Of a DNA stretch of 64,000 bases, positions 17,205-26,563 are shown in pieces. Source of the stretch: Clostridium beijerinckii HUN142 (lineage in GTDB: Bacteria; Bacillota; Clostridia; Clostridiales; Clostridiaceae); contig NZ_KK211337.1 of NCBI RefSeq assembly GCF_000621745.1, forward strand, positions 253,876 through 317,875, read 5' to 3'. Below the pieces are notes generated by a model. It had not been told where the DNA came from and searched no databases. It worked only from the letters and a program-made list of their open reading frames with translations. The position numbers were made by a program, and so were the translations under genes. Position 1 is the stretch's first letter, and every line of letters begins with the position of its first letter.

Positions 17205-19214
17205 CTATTTTGGAGTTCTTTTTAAAGTTACATGATTATATTTTCCTATGAATAAAGGTACTTTTTCAACATCAACATCACTATTCTCAAGGCCAAACCA
17301 TTTTGTTGGGGAAACAGTGTATCTTTTTATAAATAATTTAGCTTTAAGTATTAATTCTTCCCAGAAATTCAAAGCTGTTTCATATGAAAGTTGTTCTTGA
17401 ATTAAAAGAAAACGAAAATCTCCGACTTTTCTATCAGGCATAGTTGTATAATTTCTGGATTGAATCTTTATTTCACCATTTTCAACTAGGTTAGTTGAAA
17501 TTTGACGTAGAAAAACATTTAATTTTTGATCTACTCTAAATCCAAGCCTTATTTGAACTCTAACAATATATAATGTTCCTAGAGTATCTACTGAGTACTC
17601 TGCTACATAAGGTTCATCAGTAACAGCAATATTAACAAACCAATAAACGTCTGCTTTTTTAGGTCTTTTATCTAAAATAGAGTACATTATTTTTCTTTCT
17701 ATTTGTTTAGGATCTTGGCTGCTAGTTAAACATACAAGGTTTGTTGTATACTTAGGACGGTCGCTATCTTGACGTAATTGATTAAGTTGAGTTTTATAAT
17801 CCTCAATTGGAACGTGTTCTAATAAACGCATCTTAATATAGTAACCTTTAATCCAAATATACATAATGCATAAGATTGCAAAAGCAATTAAAGCAGCGAT
17901 AAATCCTCCATGAGTAAATTTAATAATATTTGCAATGAAGAAAGAAAACTCAAATGCACTAAAGAAAACAAGGATTAATATAGCAACAACGAGTGGTGTT
18001 TTTTTCTTCAATAAGTAATTAAATAAAAGAATGGTAGTCATTAACATAGTAACTGTAATCGATAATCCGTAAGCTGCTTCCATTCTAGCAGAATTTCCAA
18101 AGTAGAGAACAACTGCAATACAGACAATCCATAAAAATTTATTAATTGAAGGTATGTAAAGTTGTCCCTTAGTGCTAGATGGATACATAATATGTAATCT
18201 GGGAAATAAATTTAGCTTAATCGCTTCAGAAACAAGGGTAAAAGAGCCTGAAATTAGCGCTTGTGAAGCAATAATTGCTGCTAAAGTTGAAATTATTATA
18301 CCGAAAATTAAAAAAGACGATGGAATTAATTGAAAAAATGGATTTAAATCTTCCATGTTTGTAAAAGTAGGATTATGTCTAGCTGATAATAACCAGGCTC
18401 CCTGACCAAAATAGTTCAATAATAAACATATCTTAACAAATGGCCAAGAACCATAAATATTATATTTACCAACATGCCCAAGATCTGAGTAAAGAGCTTC
18501 GGCACCTGTTGTTGCTAAAAATATGCTGCCAAGTATAAAAAAGCCTGCTTTGTTTTCACTGCTAAAAAGAGTGTTAATTGCATAGTATGGCGATAGGGCA
18601 CGCAATAATGTCCAATCATGGGTAATACCAATGATTCCCCATACAGCTAATGCAGAGAACCAGACAAACATTATTGGACCAAACATTTTTCCAATCAAAT
18701 CAGTTCCAAAGTGCTGAATGAAAAAGAGAGCACTTAATATTATTATTACAATTGTAACAATATCAAGCTGACTACCAAAAACAGCACTAAAACTTGGAAT
18801 TAAATCTAATCCTTCAACTGCTGAGGTTACGGTCACAGCAGGAGTTAGAGTTCCATCGGCCAGCAATGCTGATCCACCAATCATTGCCGGAATGATAAGC
18901 CATTTTGCACGATTTCTAACCAAGGTAAATAGTGAAAAGATCCCACCTTCACCATTATTATCTGCATTTAAAGTTATAAGGACATATTTTATTGTTGTTA
19001 AAATTGTAATTGTCCAAAAAATTAGAGATAATGATCCAAGAATAAAGTTTTCAGATATATTCTTCAATCCACCATTACCTTCAATAATTGATTTCATTAC
19101 ATAAAGTGGTGAAGTTCCAATATCTCCGTAAACTACACCTAGTGCTATAAGTATTCCCCCAGCACTCAGTTTTGCAACATCTCCATGTTTCGTAGTTGAT
19201 TTCACATTAATCAT
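17205..19214 (-). CDS. kup: KUP-family potassium uptake protein
   Basis: Potassium/proton symporter in the cytoplasmic membrane. 669 aa: about 12 hydrophobic segments within residues 15-460, then a C-terminal cytoplasmic domain of about 200 residues. The GVVYGDIGTSPLYV motif (residues about 27-40) and the NNGEGGIFSL segment are diagnostic. The start is uncertain: AAAGG directly touches the ATG at 19214, while an in-frame GTG at 19205 has ideal spacing; the difference is three residues. Kup genes in clostridia are sometimes under a c-di-AMP riboswitch, but none was recognised upstream. Confidence 0.95.
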   Translation of the reverse strand: MINVKSTTKHGDVAKLSAGGILIALGVVYGDIGTSPLYVMKSIIEGNGGLKNISENFILGSLSLIFWTITILTTIKYVLITLNADNNGEGGIFSLFTLVRNRAKWLIIPAMIGGSALLADGTLTPAVTVTSAVEGLDLIPSFSAVFGSQLDIVTIVIIILSALFFIQHFGTDLIGKMFGPIMFVWFSALAVWGIIGITHDWTLLRALSPYYAINTLFSSENKAGFFILGSIFLATTGAEALYSDLGHVGKYNIYGSWPFVKICLLLNYFGQGAWLLSARHNPTFTNMEDLNPFFQLIPSSFLIFGIIISTLAAIIASQALISGSFTLVSEAIKLNLFPRLHIMYPSSTKGQLYIPSINKFLWIVCIAVVLYFGNSARMEAAYGLSITVTMLMTTILLFNYLLKKKTPLVVAILILVFFSAFEFSFFIANIIKFTHGGFIAALIAFAILCIMYIWIKGYYIKMRLLEHVPIEDYKTQLNQLRQDSDRPKYTTNLVCLTSSQDPKQIERKIMYSILDKRPKKADVYWFVNIAVTDEPYVAEYSVDTLGTLYIVRVQIRLGFRVDQKLNVFLRQISTNLVENGEIKIQSRNYTTMPDRKVGDFRFLLIQEQLSYETALNFWEELILKAKLFIKRYTVSPTKWFGLENSDVDVEKVPLFIGKYNHVTLKRTPK

Positions 19215-19631
19215 CCTTTACATCAAATATAGTTATATACAATTTCTAAAATTAAGTATATGATTCCTAATTACTCTTTAAATTTACTTTTATCATTACT
19301 TTAAGTATGTAAAGTGAAATAAATTAATATTTATTTTAAGAATAATAACTATAATAACATTGTTAAAAAATATTAGTCAAACTATTAAAAATTAGATAAT
19401 GCAGTGAATAATGCCAAATTGAGAGGATTTTAACCCTCATATAAGGATTTAGACTAATATTAATAAGAAAGTTAATAATAAGCTGTTGGCTTATGAGTTT
19501 AGTATGCTACAAGCATAATAAATATATTTATAGAAATAATAAAAACGAAATAATTCCTTACAGAAAATTATTTCTATAAAAATAATTTGCCCAATTTTTT
19601 AAGATAAATCAGAACTTGGGAGGACAAATTT
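19215..19631. other. Divergent intergenic region between kup and the small ORFs
   Basis: No gene seen. Holds a 9-bp inverted repeat (19565-19573 with 19580-19588) about 45 bp before the first small ORF, and presumably the promoters of kup and of the AmmeMemo operon. Confidence 0.45.
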
Positions 19632-19772
19632 ATGAAGAATAAGCCTTATGATAAAAGAAAAAGCATTAGTAGCTTAGGAAGTGATTTGACTACAGCAATT
19701 CAGAATTTCCATTATTCTGGAGAAGAAGTTAAAAACACCAATAATAAAAAAGACAAGGAAATTGAAAGATAA
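19632..19772 (+). CDS. Small protein of 46 aa upstream of the AmmeMemo gene
   Basis: Hydrophilic, Lys/Asn-rich 46-residue product beginning MKNKPYDKRKSISSLGSD and ending KDKEIER. GGGAGGA stands 7 nt before the ATG, which makes translation likely. No known family is recognised. It shares a loose pattern with the next small ORF: a basic start, a S-x-G block, then TTAIQNF versus KHAVENF and a charged tail. It is 90 bp before the second small ORF on the same strand. Confidence 0.6.
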   Translation: MKNKPYDKRKSISSLGSDLTTAIQNFHYSGEEVKNTNNKKDKEIER

Positions 19773-19862
19773 GCAATTTTCGTTAAAAATGCTTTTGATA
19801 AAAAGTTTTTATATTTAAAGAAAATTAGCTTAAATAATTATTTAGAAAGGAGAATTTAACTA

Positions 19863-20018
19863 ATGAACAGAAATAGTGAAGGCAATAAGTTTAAGAATAT
19901 TATGAGTGTTGGAAATTTCACTAAACATGCAGTAGAAAATTTCGAAGAAAATATAGTAAATCAAAAAAATTACTTAGAAAAAGTTAAAGAAAACGAAAAA
20001 CTTAAGGAAAAAGAATGA
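19863..20018 (+). CDS. Small protein of 51 aa upstream of the AmmeMemo gene
   Basis: Hydrophilic helical-looking product, MNRNSEGNKFKNIMSVGN at the start and a Lys/Glu-rich C-terminus. AAAGGAG lies 10 nt before the ATG. It ends 21 bp before the AmmeMemo gene, so the two are probably co-transcribed. Not recognised; possibly a paralogue of the preceding ORF. Confidence 0.6.
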   Translation: MNRNSEGNKFKNIMSVGNFTKHAVENFEENIVNQKNYLEKVKENEKLKEKE

Positions 20019-20039
20019 TTTTAAGTAGGAGGTGAGAAC

Positions 20040-21446
20040 ATGGAAAATATATTAGGTTATTATTTAATGCCACACCCACCAATAATTATACCTGACATAG
20101 GTAAAGGTGAAGAAAAGAAAATAGAGGAAACAAGCTTAGCATGTAATAAAATAGGGAGAGAAGTAGCAGATATTAAACCAGATACAATAATAATTATAAC
20201 ACCTCATGCTACAATGTTTTCTGATGCAATAGCCATATCAGATGAGGAAAAAATTTCGGGAGATTTAAGCCAATTTAGATGTACAAACATAAAGATGGAT
20301 ATTCCTATAGATAAGGAGTTTAATGTTAAACTTGGCACCGCGTGTCATGTGGAGGGAATTCCGTCAGTCCTTGTGGATTCAGAGTTATTACATAGATATA
20401 ACGTTAATTATGAATTAGATCATGGAAGTATAGTACCATTGTATTTTATTAATAAATACTATAAAGACTACAAATTAGTTCACATTACTTACTCAATGAT
20501 AGGGGATATTAATTTATATAAATTTGGTATGGAGATAAAAAATGTAGCAGAAAAATTAAATAGAAAAGCTGTTATTATAGCAAGTGGTGATCTTTCACAT
20601 AAACTTAAAGAGGAAGGACCATATTCATATTCACCATATGGGGAACTATTTGACAAAGCTCTTTTGGGTAACCTTGAAAAAGGTGATGTTTTAGGAGCTT
20701 TTAATATGAATAGAACTATGATTAGCGAGTCTGGACAATGTGGATTGAACTCAGTTTATATACTTCTTGGAGCAATGGAAGGTAAAGAAATAAAAGGAGA
20801 ACTTTTATCATATGAAGGGACTTTTGGAGTGGGCTATGGAGTAATGAAACTTAGCAGACAGCAGCAAGATAGGAAATATTTAGACGAGCTAATGAGATAC
20901 AAAGAAGAAAAATTAAAGACAAAGTTAAATGAGAGCAATGCCTATGTAAAACTTGCAAGGGAAAATCTAAACTATTATTTTTCTCACGGAAAAAGTATAG
21001 AAGATATTTCTGATTTACCAAAAGAACTCTTAAATGAAAGACATGGTGTTTTTGTGTCTTTAAAGAAATTTGGTAATCTTAGAGGATGTATAGGAACAAT
21101 TGCACCCACAACAGGTTCTGTAGGCGAGGAAATAATAAGAAATTCCATAGAAGCGGCTATGAGTGATCCAAGATTTCCAGAAGTTTCAGAAGATGAAATG
21201 GATGATATTGATATATCTGTAGATGTTCTTATGGACTCGGAACCATGTAATAAAGAGGATTTAGATCCTAAAAAATATGGAGTAATTGTTTCTTTAGGAA
21301 TGAGACGAGGACTGTTACTTCCGGATCTTGAAGGGGTAGAAACAGTAGATGAACAATTGCAAATTGCATGTGATAAAGGAGATATAGATTTTGATGAGGA
21401 TTATAAGATAGAAAGATTTGAAGTTGTAAGGTATAAGGAAGCATAG
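20040..21446 (+). CDS. AmmeMemoRadiSam protein, MEMO-AMMECR1 fusion
   Basis: Fusion of two conserved domains that co-occur with a dedicated radical SAM enzyme. Residues about 1-270 form the MEMO1 domain, related to class III extradiol dioxygenases, with candidate metal ligands His56 (ITPHAT), His128 (LDHGS) and Cys234 (SGQCG), and the SGDLSH motif (183-187). Residues about 285-468 form AMMECR1 with the hallmark LRGCIGT at 347-353. AGGAGGTG precedes the ATG. The biochemical role of the system is not established. The partner radical SAM gene follows at 22360 with an opposite-strand gene in between. Confidence 0.92.
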   Translation: MENILGYYLMPHPPIIIPDIGKGEEKKIEETSLACNKIGREVADIKPDTIIIITPHATMFSDAIAISDEEKISGDLSQFRCTNIKMDIPIDKEFNVKLGTACHVEGIPSVLVDSELLHRYNVNYELDHGSIVPLYFINKYYKDYKLVHITYSMIGDINLYKFGMEIKNVAEKLNRKAVIIASGDLSHKLKEEGPYSYSPYGELFDKALLGNLEKGDVLGAFNMNRTMISESGQCGLNSVYILLGAMEGKEIKGELLSYEGTFGVGYGVMKLSRQQQDRKYLDELMRYKEEKLKTKLNESNAYVKLARENLNYYFSHGKSIEDISDLPKELLNERHGVFVSLKKFGNLRGCIGTIAPTTGSVGEEIIRNSIEAAMSDPRFPEVSEDEMDDIDISVDVLMDSEPCNKEDLDPKKYGVIVSLGMRRGLLLPDLEGVETVDEQLQIACDKGDIDFDEDYKIERFEVVRYKEA

Positions 21447-21467
21447 ATAATAAATATACTTAAGGTT

Positions 21468-21518
21468 AAAGAGGGGTTAACTAAAAACTTATTTTTAGAA
21501 TTAGAAAACCGCCTCTTT
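21468..21518 (+). terminator. Terminator after the AmmeMemo gene
   Basis: Stem of 11 pairs with one bulged C (21468-21478 with 21507-21518), 28-nt loop, then TTAGTAT. Only moderate T-run. Confidence 0.65.
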
Positions 21519-21574
21519 TAGTATAATAAAAGAATATAAATTTTAGTAATTAATATTTATAAGGTAAAACAAAT

Positions 21575-22111
21575 TTATTCAAAAAATTGCGATATTCCTA
21601 TTATTATCATTAATAGCCCGGCTAAAATAGTTGGTTTATTTCCTATATTTAGCTTTGTGATAAATCTCAATGCAAAATTACCAGAAAAAAATATAGCTAA
21701 ACTAATTATGAAATATGGCAAGGATACCATAAAAGCACTATATCCTATTAATGCAGAACTAACTGAGCTGCTTATATCATCAAGTGCTAAAGCAATGCCT
21801 ATTGAAAAAGCATCTTTATAGCTCAATTCCTTTACTTTGTCAAAATTATCATTTTGCTTTTTAGAAAGCGATGAGTATATCATCTTTATGCCCATTAATA
21901 CTAAAAGAAGCATACTTATGATAGAGCACTCTTCATCATTAAGGAAGGTTGATATAAATTGTCCAGATAAAGAGGCTATAAAAGATACTGCAAAAGCAAG
22001 AAAGGCTATTAATAGATTTTTAGAAAATTTTACTTTGATTCCAGCTATTCCTACTCCCAAATTATCGATACTATTAAGAATTGCTATTAAAAATAAATAT
22101 AGTAATTGCAT
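21575..22111 (-). CDS. MntP/YtaF-like membrane protein
   Basis: 178 aa from the ATG at 22111 (AAGGGGTG 6 nt upstream; the GTG at 22120 overlaps it). About six hydrophobic helices arranged as two related halves, each with an acidic residue in the membrane: LNSIDNLGVGI near the start and ALALDDISSS in the second half. This is the layout of the MntP manganese exporter / YtaF group. Substrate is unknown. It is placed antisense between the two AmmeMemoRadiSam genes. A more typical YtaF is encoded at 45405. Confidence 0.75.
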   Translation of the reverse strand: MQLLYLFLIAILNSIDNLGVGIAGIKVKFSKNLLIAFLAFAVSFIASLSGQFISTFLNDEECSIISMLLLVLMGIKMIYSSLSKKQNDNFDKVKELSYKDAFSIGIALALDDISSSVSSALIGYSAFMVSLPYFIISLAIFFSGNFALRFITKLNIGNKPTILAGLLMIIIGISQFFE

Positions 22112-22359
22112 AGTTTTCACCCCTTAAATAAGTTAAGTAGAATGAAATTTTATACAAACAAAAGTTGAGTAAAACTAGTTTTGGTAGTTACGATGAGGAT
22201 GTTATTCTATGCTTTTTGTATATTATATGATGGAGAGCATATTATGTTATACATTTTTCCCTGCAAAGAACAATCATTTAAACAGGTTAGATAGTATAGT
22301 TTTAAAAATCAAAGATATTTGTGAATATCATATACTTTATTTAAAGAAGGTGATAAATA

Positions 22360-23346
22360 GTGGAAAAAAAGATACCGTTTTATGAGGAAGTTAAAGATAA
22401 AGTAAGATGTAGAATATGCCCACATAATTGTTTAATAGATGAAGAGAAGTTTGGAATTTGTGGAGTTAGAACGTTGAAATCTAAAGTCCCTATTGCCATA
22501 AATTATGGAGAAGTAACTTCAATGGGAGTTGATCCCATTGAGAAGAAACCCTTATATCATTTCAAACCATCAAAAGATATTTTATCAATTGGAAGCTTTG
22601 GGTGTAATATGACTTGTAGCTTTTGCCAAAATTATGAGATATCCCAGGGAAAGCCACAAACCCAATATATAAGCGTTGAAAAACTAATAGGCATTATCCC
22701 AACCATAGAAAATAATATTGGTATTGCATTTACTTATAATGAACCTTTCATGTGGTATGAATATATGTATGATGCTGCAAAGGGCATAAAAGAGAATAAT
22801 ACTGATACGAGTGTTATGGTTGTTACTAATGGCTATATTAATGAAGAGCCGCTTAGGAAGCTTCTTCCTTATGTAGATGCTATGAATATAGACTTAAAGG
22901 GATATACAAATAGGTATTATAATAATATTTGTGGTGCAAAACTTGAGCCTGTTCTAGAAACTATAAAAAGGTGCAGTGAATACTGTCATGTGGAAATTAC
23001 CACTTTACTTGTCAGCGAAGAGAACGATTCTTTAGAAGAAGCAAGGCAAATAGCTGAATTTATAGCTAGTGTTGATGAAAATATAACTCTTCATTTAAGC
23101 AGATATTTTCCAAGATACAAAATGGAGAATGAGGCTACAAAAATAGAAAAGATAACAGAAGCTCAAAATGAAGCAAAGAAATACTTGAAACATGTATATA
23201 TAGGAAATGTTCAAGGAGTGGATAATAATACTTATTGTGATAATTGCAATGAACTGCTTATTGAGAGGAATGGTTATTCAACTAATGTATTTATAAAAGA
23301 CAATAAGTGCCAAAAATGTGGTGAGGCAATAAACATAATATTGTAA
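22360..23346 (+). CDS. amrS: AmmeMemoRadiSam system radical SAM enzyme
   Basis: Radical S-adenosylmethionine enzyme related to pyruvate-formate-lyase activases. 328 aa from a GTG preceded by AGAAGGTGAT. The SAM [4Fe-4S] motif is C82-x3-C86-x2-C89 (GCNMTCSFC). An N-terminal Cys set (RCRICPHNCLIDEEKFGICG) and a C-terminal pair of CxxC motifs (CDNC, CQKC) are typical of this subgroup. It belongs with the MEMO-AMMECR1 fusion at 20040. Its substrate is unknown. Confidence 0.92.
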   Translation: MEKKIPFYEEVKDKVRCRICPHNCLIDEEKFGICGVRTLKSKVPIAINYGEVTSMGVDPIEKKPLYHFKPSKDILSIGSFGCNMTCSFCQNYEISQGKPQTQYISVEKLIGIIPTIENNIGIAFTYNEPFMWYEYMYDAAKGIKENNTDTSVMVVTNGYINEEPLRKLLPYVDAMNIDLKGYTNRYYNNICGAKLEPVLETIKRCSEYCHVEITTLLVSEENDSLEEARQIAEFIASVDENITLHLSRYFPRYKMENEATKIEKITEAQNEAKKYLKHVYIGNVQGVDNNTYCDNCNELLIERNGYSTNVFIKDNKCQKCGEAINIIL

Positions 23347-23386
23347 AATAAGATTTAAACTTTAAATTAATGATTATAGAAATCGT

Positions 23387-23411
23387 AGCAGGAGAATTTA
23401 AAGCTCCTGCT
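23387..23411. terminator. Terminator between amrS and the unknown membrane gene
   Basis: Perfect 8-bp stem AGCAGGAG/CTCCTGCT with a 9-nt loop and TTAATTATT after it. It lies between convergent genes. Confidence 0.7.
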
Positions 23412-23418
23412 TTAATTA

Positions 23419-24120
23419 TTATCTGCTAGTAACTGTAAACGGATTGAATTTGATGGCACCATTATATTGATAAGGATAAAATTGCTTTAAGTGAGAAAGG
23501 TAATTTATCCATTGAGAAGTTAATGCCCTATAAACTCTGCAAATATCACCTTTTATGTGAGTAGAGTCATCTTTTGTCAGTGTTTTATATTGTAAAAATA
23601 CAATTTCATCTCTTAAATGCATTAGAGACATAAGTAAATCGGCAAAGGTTTCATGCTCTAATATATTCTCATTACTTATAAGGTTAGATAAAATATCTCT
23701 ACTTTCGAGAACTAGTTTTTCAAGCCTAGGATAATTAATTTTTTCAAAGTCTATTATGTGTTCATAAGATTTTAGTTTATTATTAGAAGTTTTTAAGTCT
23801 GTAAAATCTAGATTTAAATATTGTATATTCGCATCACCAGCTACTATTATTTCCAATAGAGTAAAACCAATATCACTAAAAAATAATCCAACTAACATAT
23901 TTAATTTGCTTAAACGCTCAAGTTTAGTACGTCTTTCTACAAGCTTCTCAAATACTAGGGTTACGACTAATATATTTATAGGGATAAAACAGAGGCTCAT
24001 AAAAGAGTAATAAATTGTGTTTTCTAATTGCCCAAATACTAAATAATGAATAAAAAACATTATAAATGATAATAAAATTAAAATAAATGAAACTAATAAA
24101 TAATGTGTAATATTTTTCAT
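23419..24120 (-). CDS. Unknown protein with two N-terminal membrane helices
   Basis: 233 aa, not recognised. Two hydrophobic segments (about residues 7-28 and 38-58) are followed by a basic RRTKLERL stretch, a short hydrophobic piece (about 75-92) and a helical, mostly polar cytoplasmic domain to the C-terminus. AAAGGAGC precedes the ATG. It is alone on its strand between two convergent/divergent neighbours, so it is probably monocistronic. No catalytic motif seen. Confidence 0.8.
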   Translation of the reverse strand: MKNITHYLLVSFILILLSFIMFFIHYLVFGQLENTIYYSFMSLCFIPINILVVTLVFEKLVERRTKLERLSKLNMLVGLFFSDIGFTLLEIIVAGDANIQYLNLDFTDLKTSNNKLKSYEHIIDFEKINYPRLEKLVLESRDILSNLISNENILEHETFADLLMSLMHLRDEIVFLQYKTLTKDDSTHIKGDICRVYRALTSQWINYLSHLKQFYPYQYNGAIKFNPFTVTSR

Positions 24121-24322
24121 AATTGCTCCTTTAATATTAGAATTTATATAGATAACAATAGCATGTCTGACAAGTTAAGACAATTATATTTAAATATTAG
24201 AATAATAATCATTTGATTGCACTATTATGTCATATATTGGATTTAAATTGAGTTATATGATAAAATTTATAAATATTATATTTTGTCTACAATACATGTA
24301 GATGAACATCGGAGGTAAGATA

Positions 24323-24763
24323 ATGAGTGAGAATGAGTTTGAGCAGTTTTTACATACCAATATACCAATTACAGAAGCTATGGGCATAAGTGTTACAGAG
24401 TTTACTAAGTCGAGAGTTAGACTTGCTGCTAAATTAAAACCTAATATAAATGATAAATTAACAGCGTTTGGAGGAAGTATAAATACTTTGATGACAATAT
24501 GCGGATGGTCTATGGTTTTTGTAAATATTAAAGAAACTGACCCAAAGGCTCAGATAGTAATTAAAAAAAGTAATATAAATTATAGAGCTCCTATACGTGA
24601 AGATTTCACTGCAGAATGTGAAATTTTTGGTGATGAAACAAGAAGAGAATTTCTCGAAACATACACGAGACACAACAAGAGTAGATTAGATCTTAAGGTT
24701 GTTATTAAAAATAAGGAAACTATTTTCGCAGAGTACGAGGGACAATATGTTGTATTTAAATAG
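24323..24763 (+). CDS. Thioesterase of the YiiD C-terminal type
   Basis: 146 aa hot-dog-fold protein from the ATG at 24323 (GGAGGT 6 nt upstream; an ATG at 24302 lacks a site). Features of the family: an N-terminal helix, GISVTEFTKSRVRLAAKL, the central helix start NDKLTAFGGSINTLMTICGW, and the final beta strands. Members hydrolyse acyl-CoA or acyl-ACP thioesters; the substrate here is unknown. It lies 54 bp before a VOC-family gene on the same strand. Confidence 0.8.
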   Translation: MSENEFEQFLHTNIPITEAMGISVTEFTKSRVRLAAKLKPNINDKLTAFGGSINTLMTICGWSMVFVNIKETDPKAQIVIKKSNINYRAPIREDFTAECEIFGDETRREFLETYTRHNKSRLDLKVVIKNKETIFAEYEGQYVVFK

Positions 24764-24817
24764 AATAGTTATGGATAAATTTACAAGCATAAATAGATTT
24801 ATTATGGAGGAAAAATA

Positions 24818-25225
24818 ATGGGAATAAAAGCTATGCACCATGTGTGCATTCAAACTAATAGTTACAAAGAATCGCTTGAATTTTATAAAAATATTCTTGG
24901 GTTTGAGATTGTAGAAGAGACAAAGAATTTCCATACTAGAGATTATAATACATGGTTAAAACTAGGAACATTCATGATTGAGTTACAAACCAGCAAGAAG
25001 GGAGAAAATCTTTCTAAGTGGAGTAAGTTAAGCGAAGGAATAGTTCATATGTGCTTTTTAGTGGATAATGTTCAAGAAGAATTTAATAGGATTAAAAGTT
25101 TAGGTTATAACAATTTTAGGGTTAAAAATAATGAAGTAATATATAAAGTTGAGGATAGTTTCTTATTTAAACTAAAGGCTCCTGAGGGTACAGAAATTGA
25201 ATTTAGAGATAAAAATGAAATATAG
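24818..25225 (+). CDS. VOC-family (glyoxalase-like) protein
   Basis: 135 aa with two beta-alpha-beta-beta-beta modules. Motifs: MHHVCIQTNSYKESLEFYKNILGF at the start, Glu in MIELQT and EGTEIEFRD at the end. His6/7 and the two Glu could be metal ligands as in glyoxalase I, methylmalonyl-CoA epimerase and dioxygenase relatives. The reaction cannot be assigned. GGAGG is 7 nt upstream of the ATG. Confidence 0.82.
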   Translation: MGIKAMHHVCIQTNSYKESLEFYKNILGFEIVEETKNFHTRDYNTWLKLGTFMIELQTSKKGENLSKWSKLSEGIVHMCFLVDNVQEEFNRIKSLGYNNFRVKNNEVIYKVEDSFLFKLKAPEGTEIEFRDKNEI

Positions 25226-25317
25226 ATTTCATTTATCATCTTTATTTGAAGAGATTGATAGCAAACGCTAACTTATATTCATATCTTACCTAAGAATAAT
25301 AGTTTTAGGTGGTATGA

Positions 25318-25713
25318 ATGAGAAAAAGCTTTGGGACAGTTTTAAATTGTATTGACGGAAGGACTCAGATTCCAGTAATAAATTGGATAAAAGAAAATTT
25401 TAATGTGGAGTATGTAGATTTAATAACTGAGCCTGGAATGGACAAGATAGTGTCAGAAGGGAATCCGTTTTATTCAAGTAGATTAAAAGATAAGATTAAT
25501 ATTTCAGTTAAGGCTCATAAATCCAAAATAATTGGATTGGTAGGCCATTATGACTGTGCTGCGAATCCAGTGGATGCTGAGGTGCATTATAGGCAAATAG
25601 AAGAAGCCACAAATTTGATTAAAAATTGGAATTTTTCCGTTGATACAATAGTTGGTTTATGGGTAGATGAGTTTTGGGAAGTACATGTCGTTAGCTTGTA
25701 TAAAAGAATTTAA
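25318..25713 (+). CDS. Mini beta-carbonic-anhydrase-like protein
   Basis: 131 aa. The metal site of beta-carbonic anhydrases is recognisable: Cys11 with the Asp13/Arg15 dyad (NCIDGRTQ) and His77 and Cys80 (GHYDCAAN). It is shorter than classical beta enzymes (about 190-220 aa), lacking the N-terminal arm and part of the C-terminal half. Whether it hydrates CO2 is untested; a shortened enzyme or a zinc protein of other use are both possible. A terminator follows at once. Confidence 0.75.
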   Translation: MRKSFGTVLNCIDGRTQIPVINWIKENFNVEYVDLITEPGMDKIVSEGNPFYSSRLKDKINISVKAHKSKIIGLVGHYDCAANPVDAEVHYRQIEEATNLIKNWNFSVDTIVGLWVDEFWEVHVVSLYKRI

Positions 25714-25733
25714 ATATAGAACATATATAAATT

Positions 25734-25761
25734 AGGAGCAGATGTTACTTAATCTGCTCCT
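25734..25761 (+). terminator. Terminator after the carbonic-anhydrase-like gene
   Basis: Perfect 9-bp stem AGGAGCAGA/TCTGCTCCT, 10-nt loop, followed by GTTTTTG. Confidence 0.88.
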
Positions 25762-25959
25762 GTTTTTGATGCGCAAATATATTAAGTACAAAGATTTAAG
25801 ATATAACAAGTATAAACTAAAAAGTTTATATAAAAAAATATCAAATGCATCCTTTTTGAATTTTATAGGCGACTTAAGCAGAAATTACAAAGTATATTTT
25901 TAGTGCGTTAGAAGAAAATATATTTTGTTATCAATAAAATAATAAAGGAGGAAACAAAA

Positions 25960-26331
25960 ATGGAAGCAACTATGACCAGACATTCAAATTCATTAATATC
26001 GGAAGGAAACCCAATGCAATATTGCATTGATGCTTGCAGCAAATGTGTACAAATATGTGAGGAATGTTTAAACTTATGTTTACAACATAGTGATGCTAGA
26101 GATAGAATGTATTGCATTAAATCACTTCAAGATTGTGCTGAAATTTGCTCTACAACAGCTTGTTTTATTTCAAGAGGAAGCGGGCATATAAGAGAAATAG
26201 CTACTGTATGTGCTGCAGTTTGTGAAAGCTGTGCAAAAGAATGTGGCAGATTCGATGATGAACATTGTCAAACATGTGCTGATGTATGTAGTCAATGTGC
26301 TAGCGAATGTAGACACGTATTAAATATGTAG
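25960..26331 (+). CDS. Cys-rich four-helix-bundle copper-storage-like protein (Csp/DUF326)
   Basis: 123 aa with 19 cysteines in CxxxC and CxxC spacing (for example CIDACSKCVQICEECLNLC), arranged over four predicted helices. This is the pattern of Csp proteins, whose bundle core holds many Cu(I) ions. No signal peptide, so it resembles the cytosolic Csp3 type. AAAGGAGG precedes the ATG. No copper exporter or CsoR regulator is next to it. Other metals cannot be excluded. Confidence 0.85.
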   Translation: MEATMTRHSNSLISEGNPMQYCIDACSKCVQICEECLNLCLQHSDARDRMYCIKSLQDCAEICSTTACFISRGSGHIREIATVCAAVCESCAKECGRFDDEHCQTCADVCSQCASECRHVLNM

Positions 26332-26387
26332 GATATTGTTTGATTTAAGTTACTTCTTATTTTAAACATAAAAGTTTGGAAAGTATT

Positions 26388-26422
26388 AAAAATCACTATT
26401 TTAAAGTTTAATAGTGATTTTT
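26388..26422 (+). terminator. Terminator after the Csp-like gene
   Basis: Perfect 13-bp stem (26388-26400 with 26410-26422), 9-nt loop, ending in TTTTTAATATTTT. Confidence 0.9.
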
Positions 26423-26563
26423 AATATTTTACGATATTAATTTGAGAATTAGGATGAATGTATTAGTAAATTAAAAAATTAAATAAGTTATAGTTTTAGT
26501 ATTTTTAATGTAGATTTTAAAAGAAAATTAATATTTAATAAGATAAAATTGGTGGAATATATA

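Noticed and set aside
19215..19631. c-di-AMP (ydaO) riboswitch upstream of kup
   Set aside because: Looked for the conserved G-rich core on the minus strand and found none.
21575..22359. Mn (yybP-ykoY) riboswitch for the MntP-like gene
   Set aside because: The GGGGAGTAG signature is not present upstream on the minus strand.
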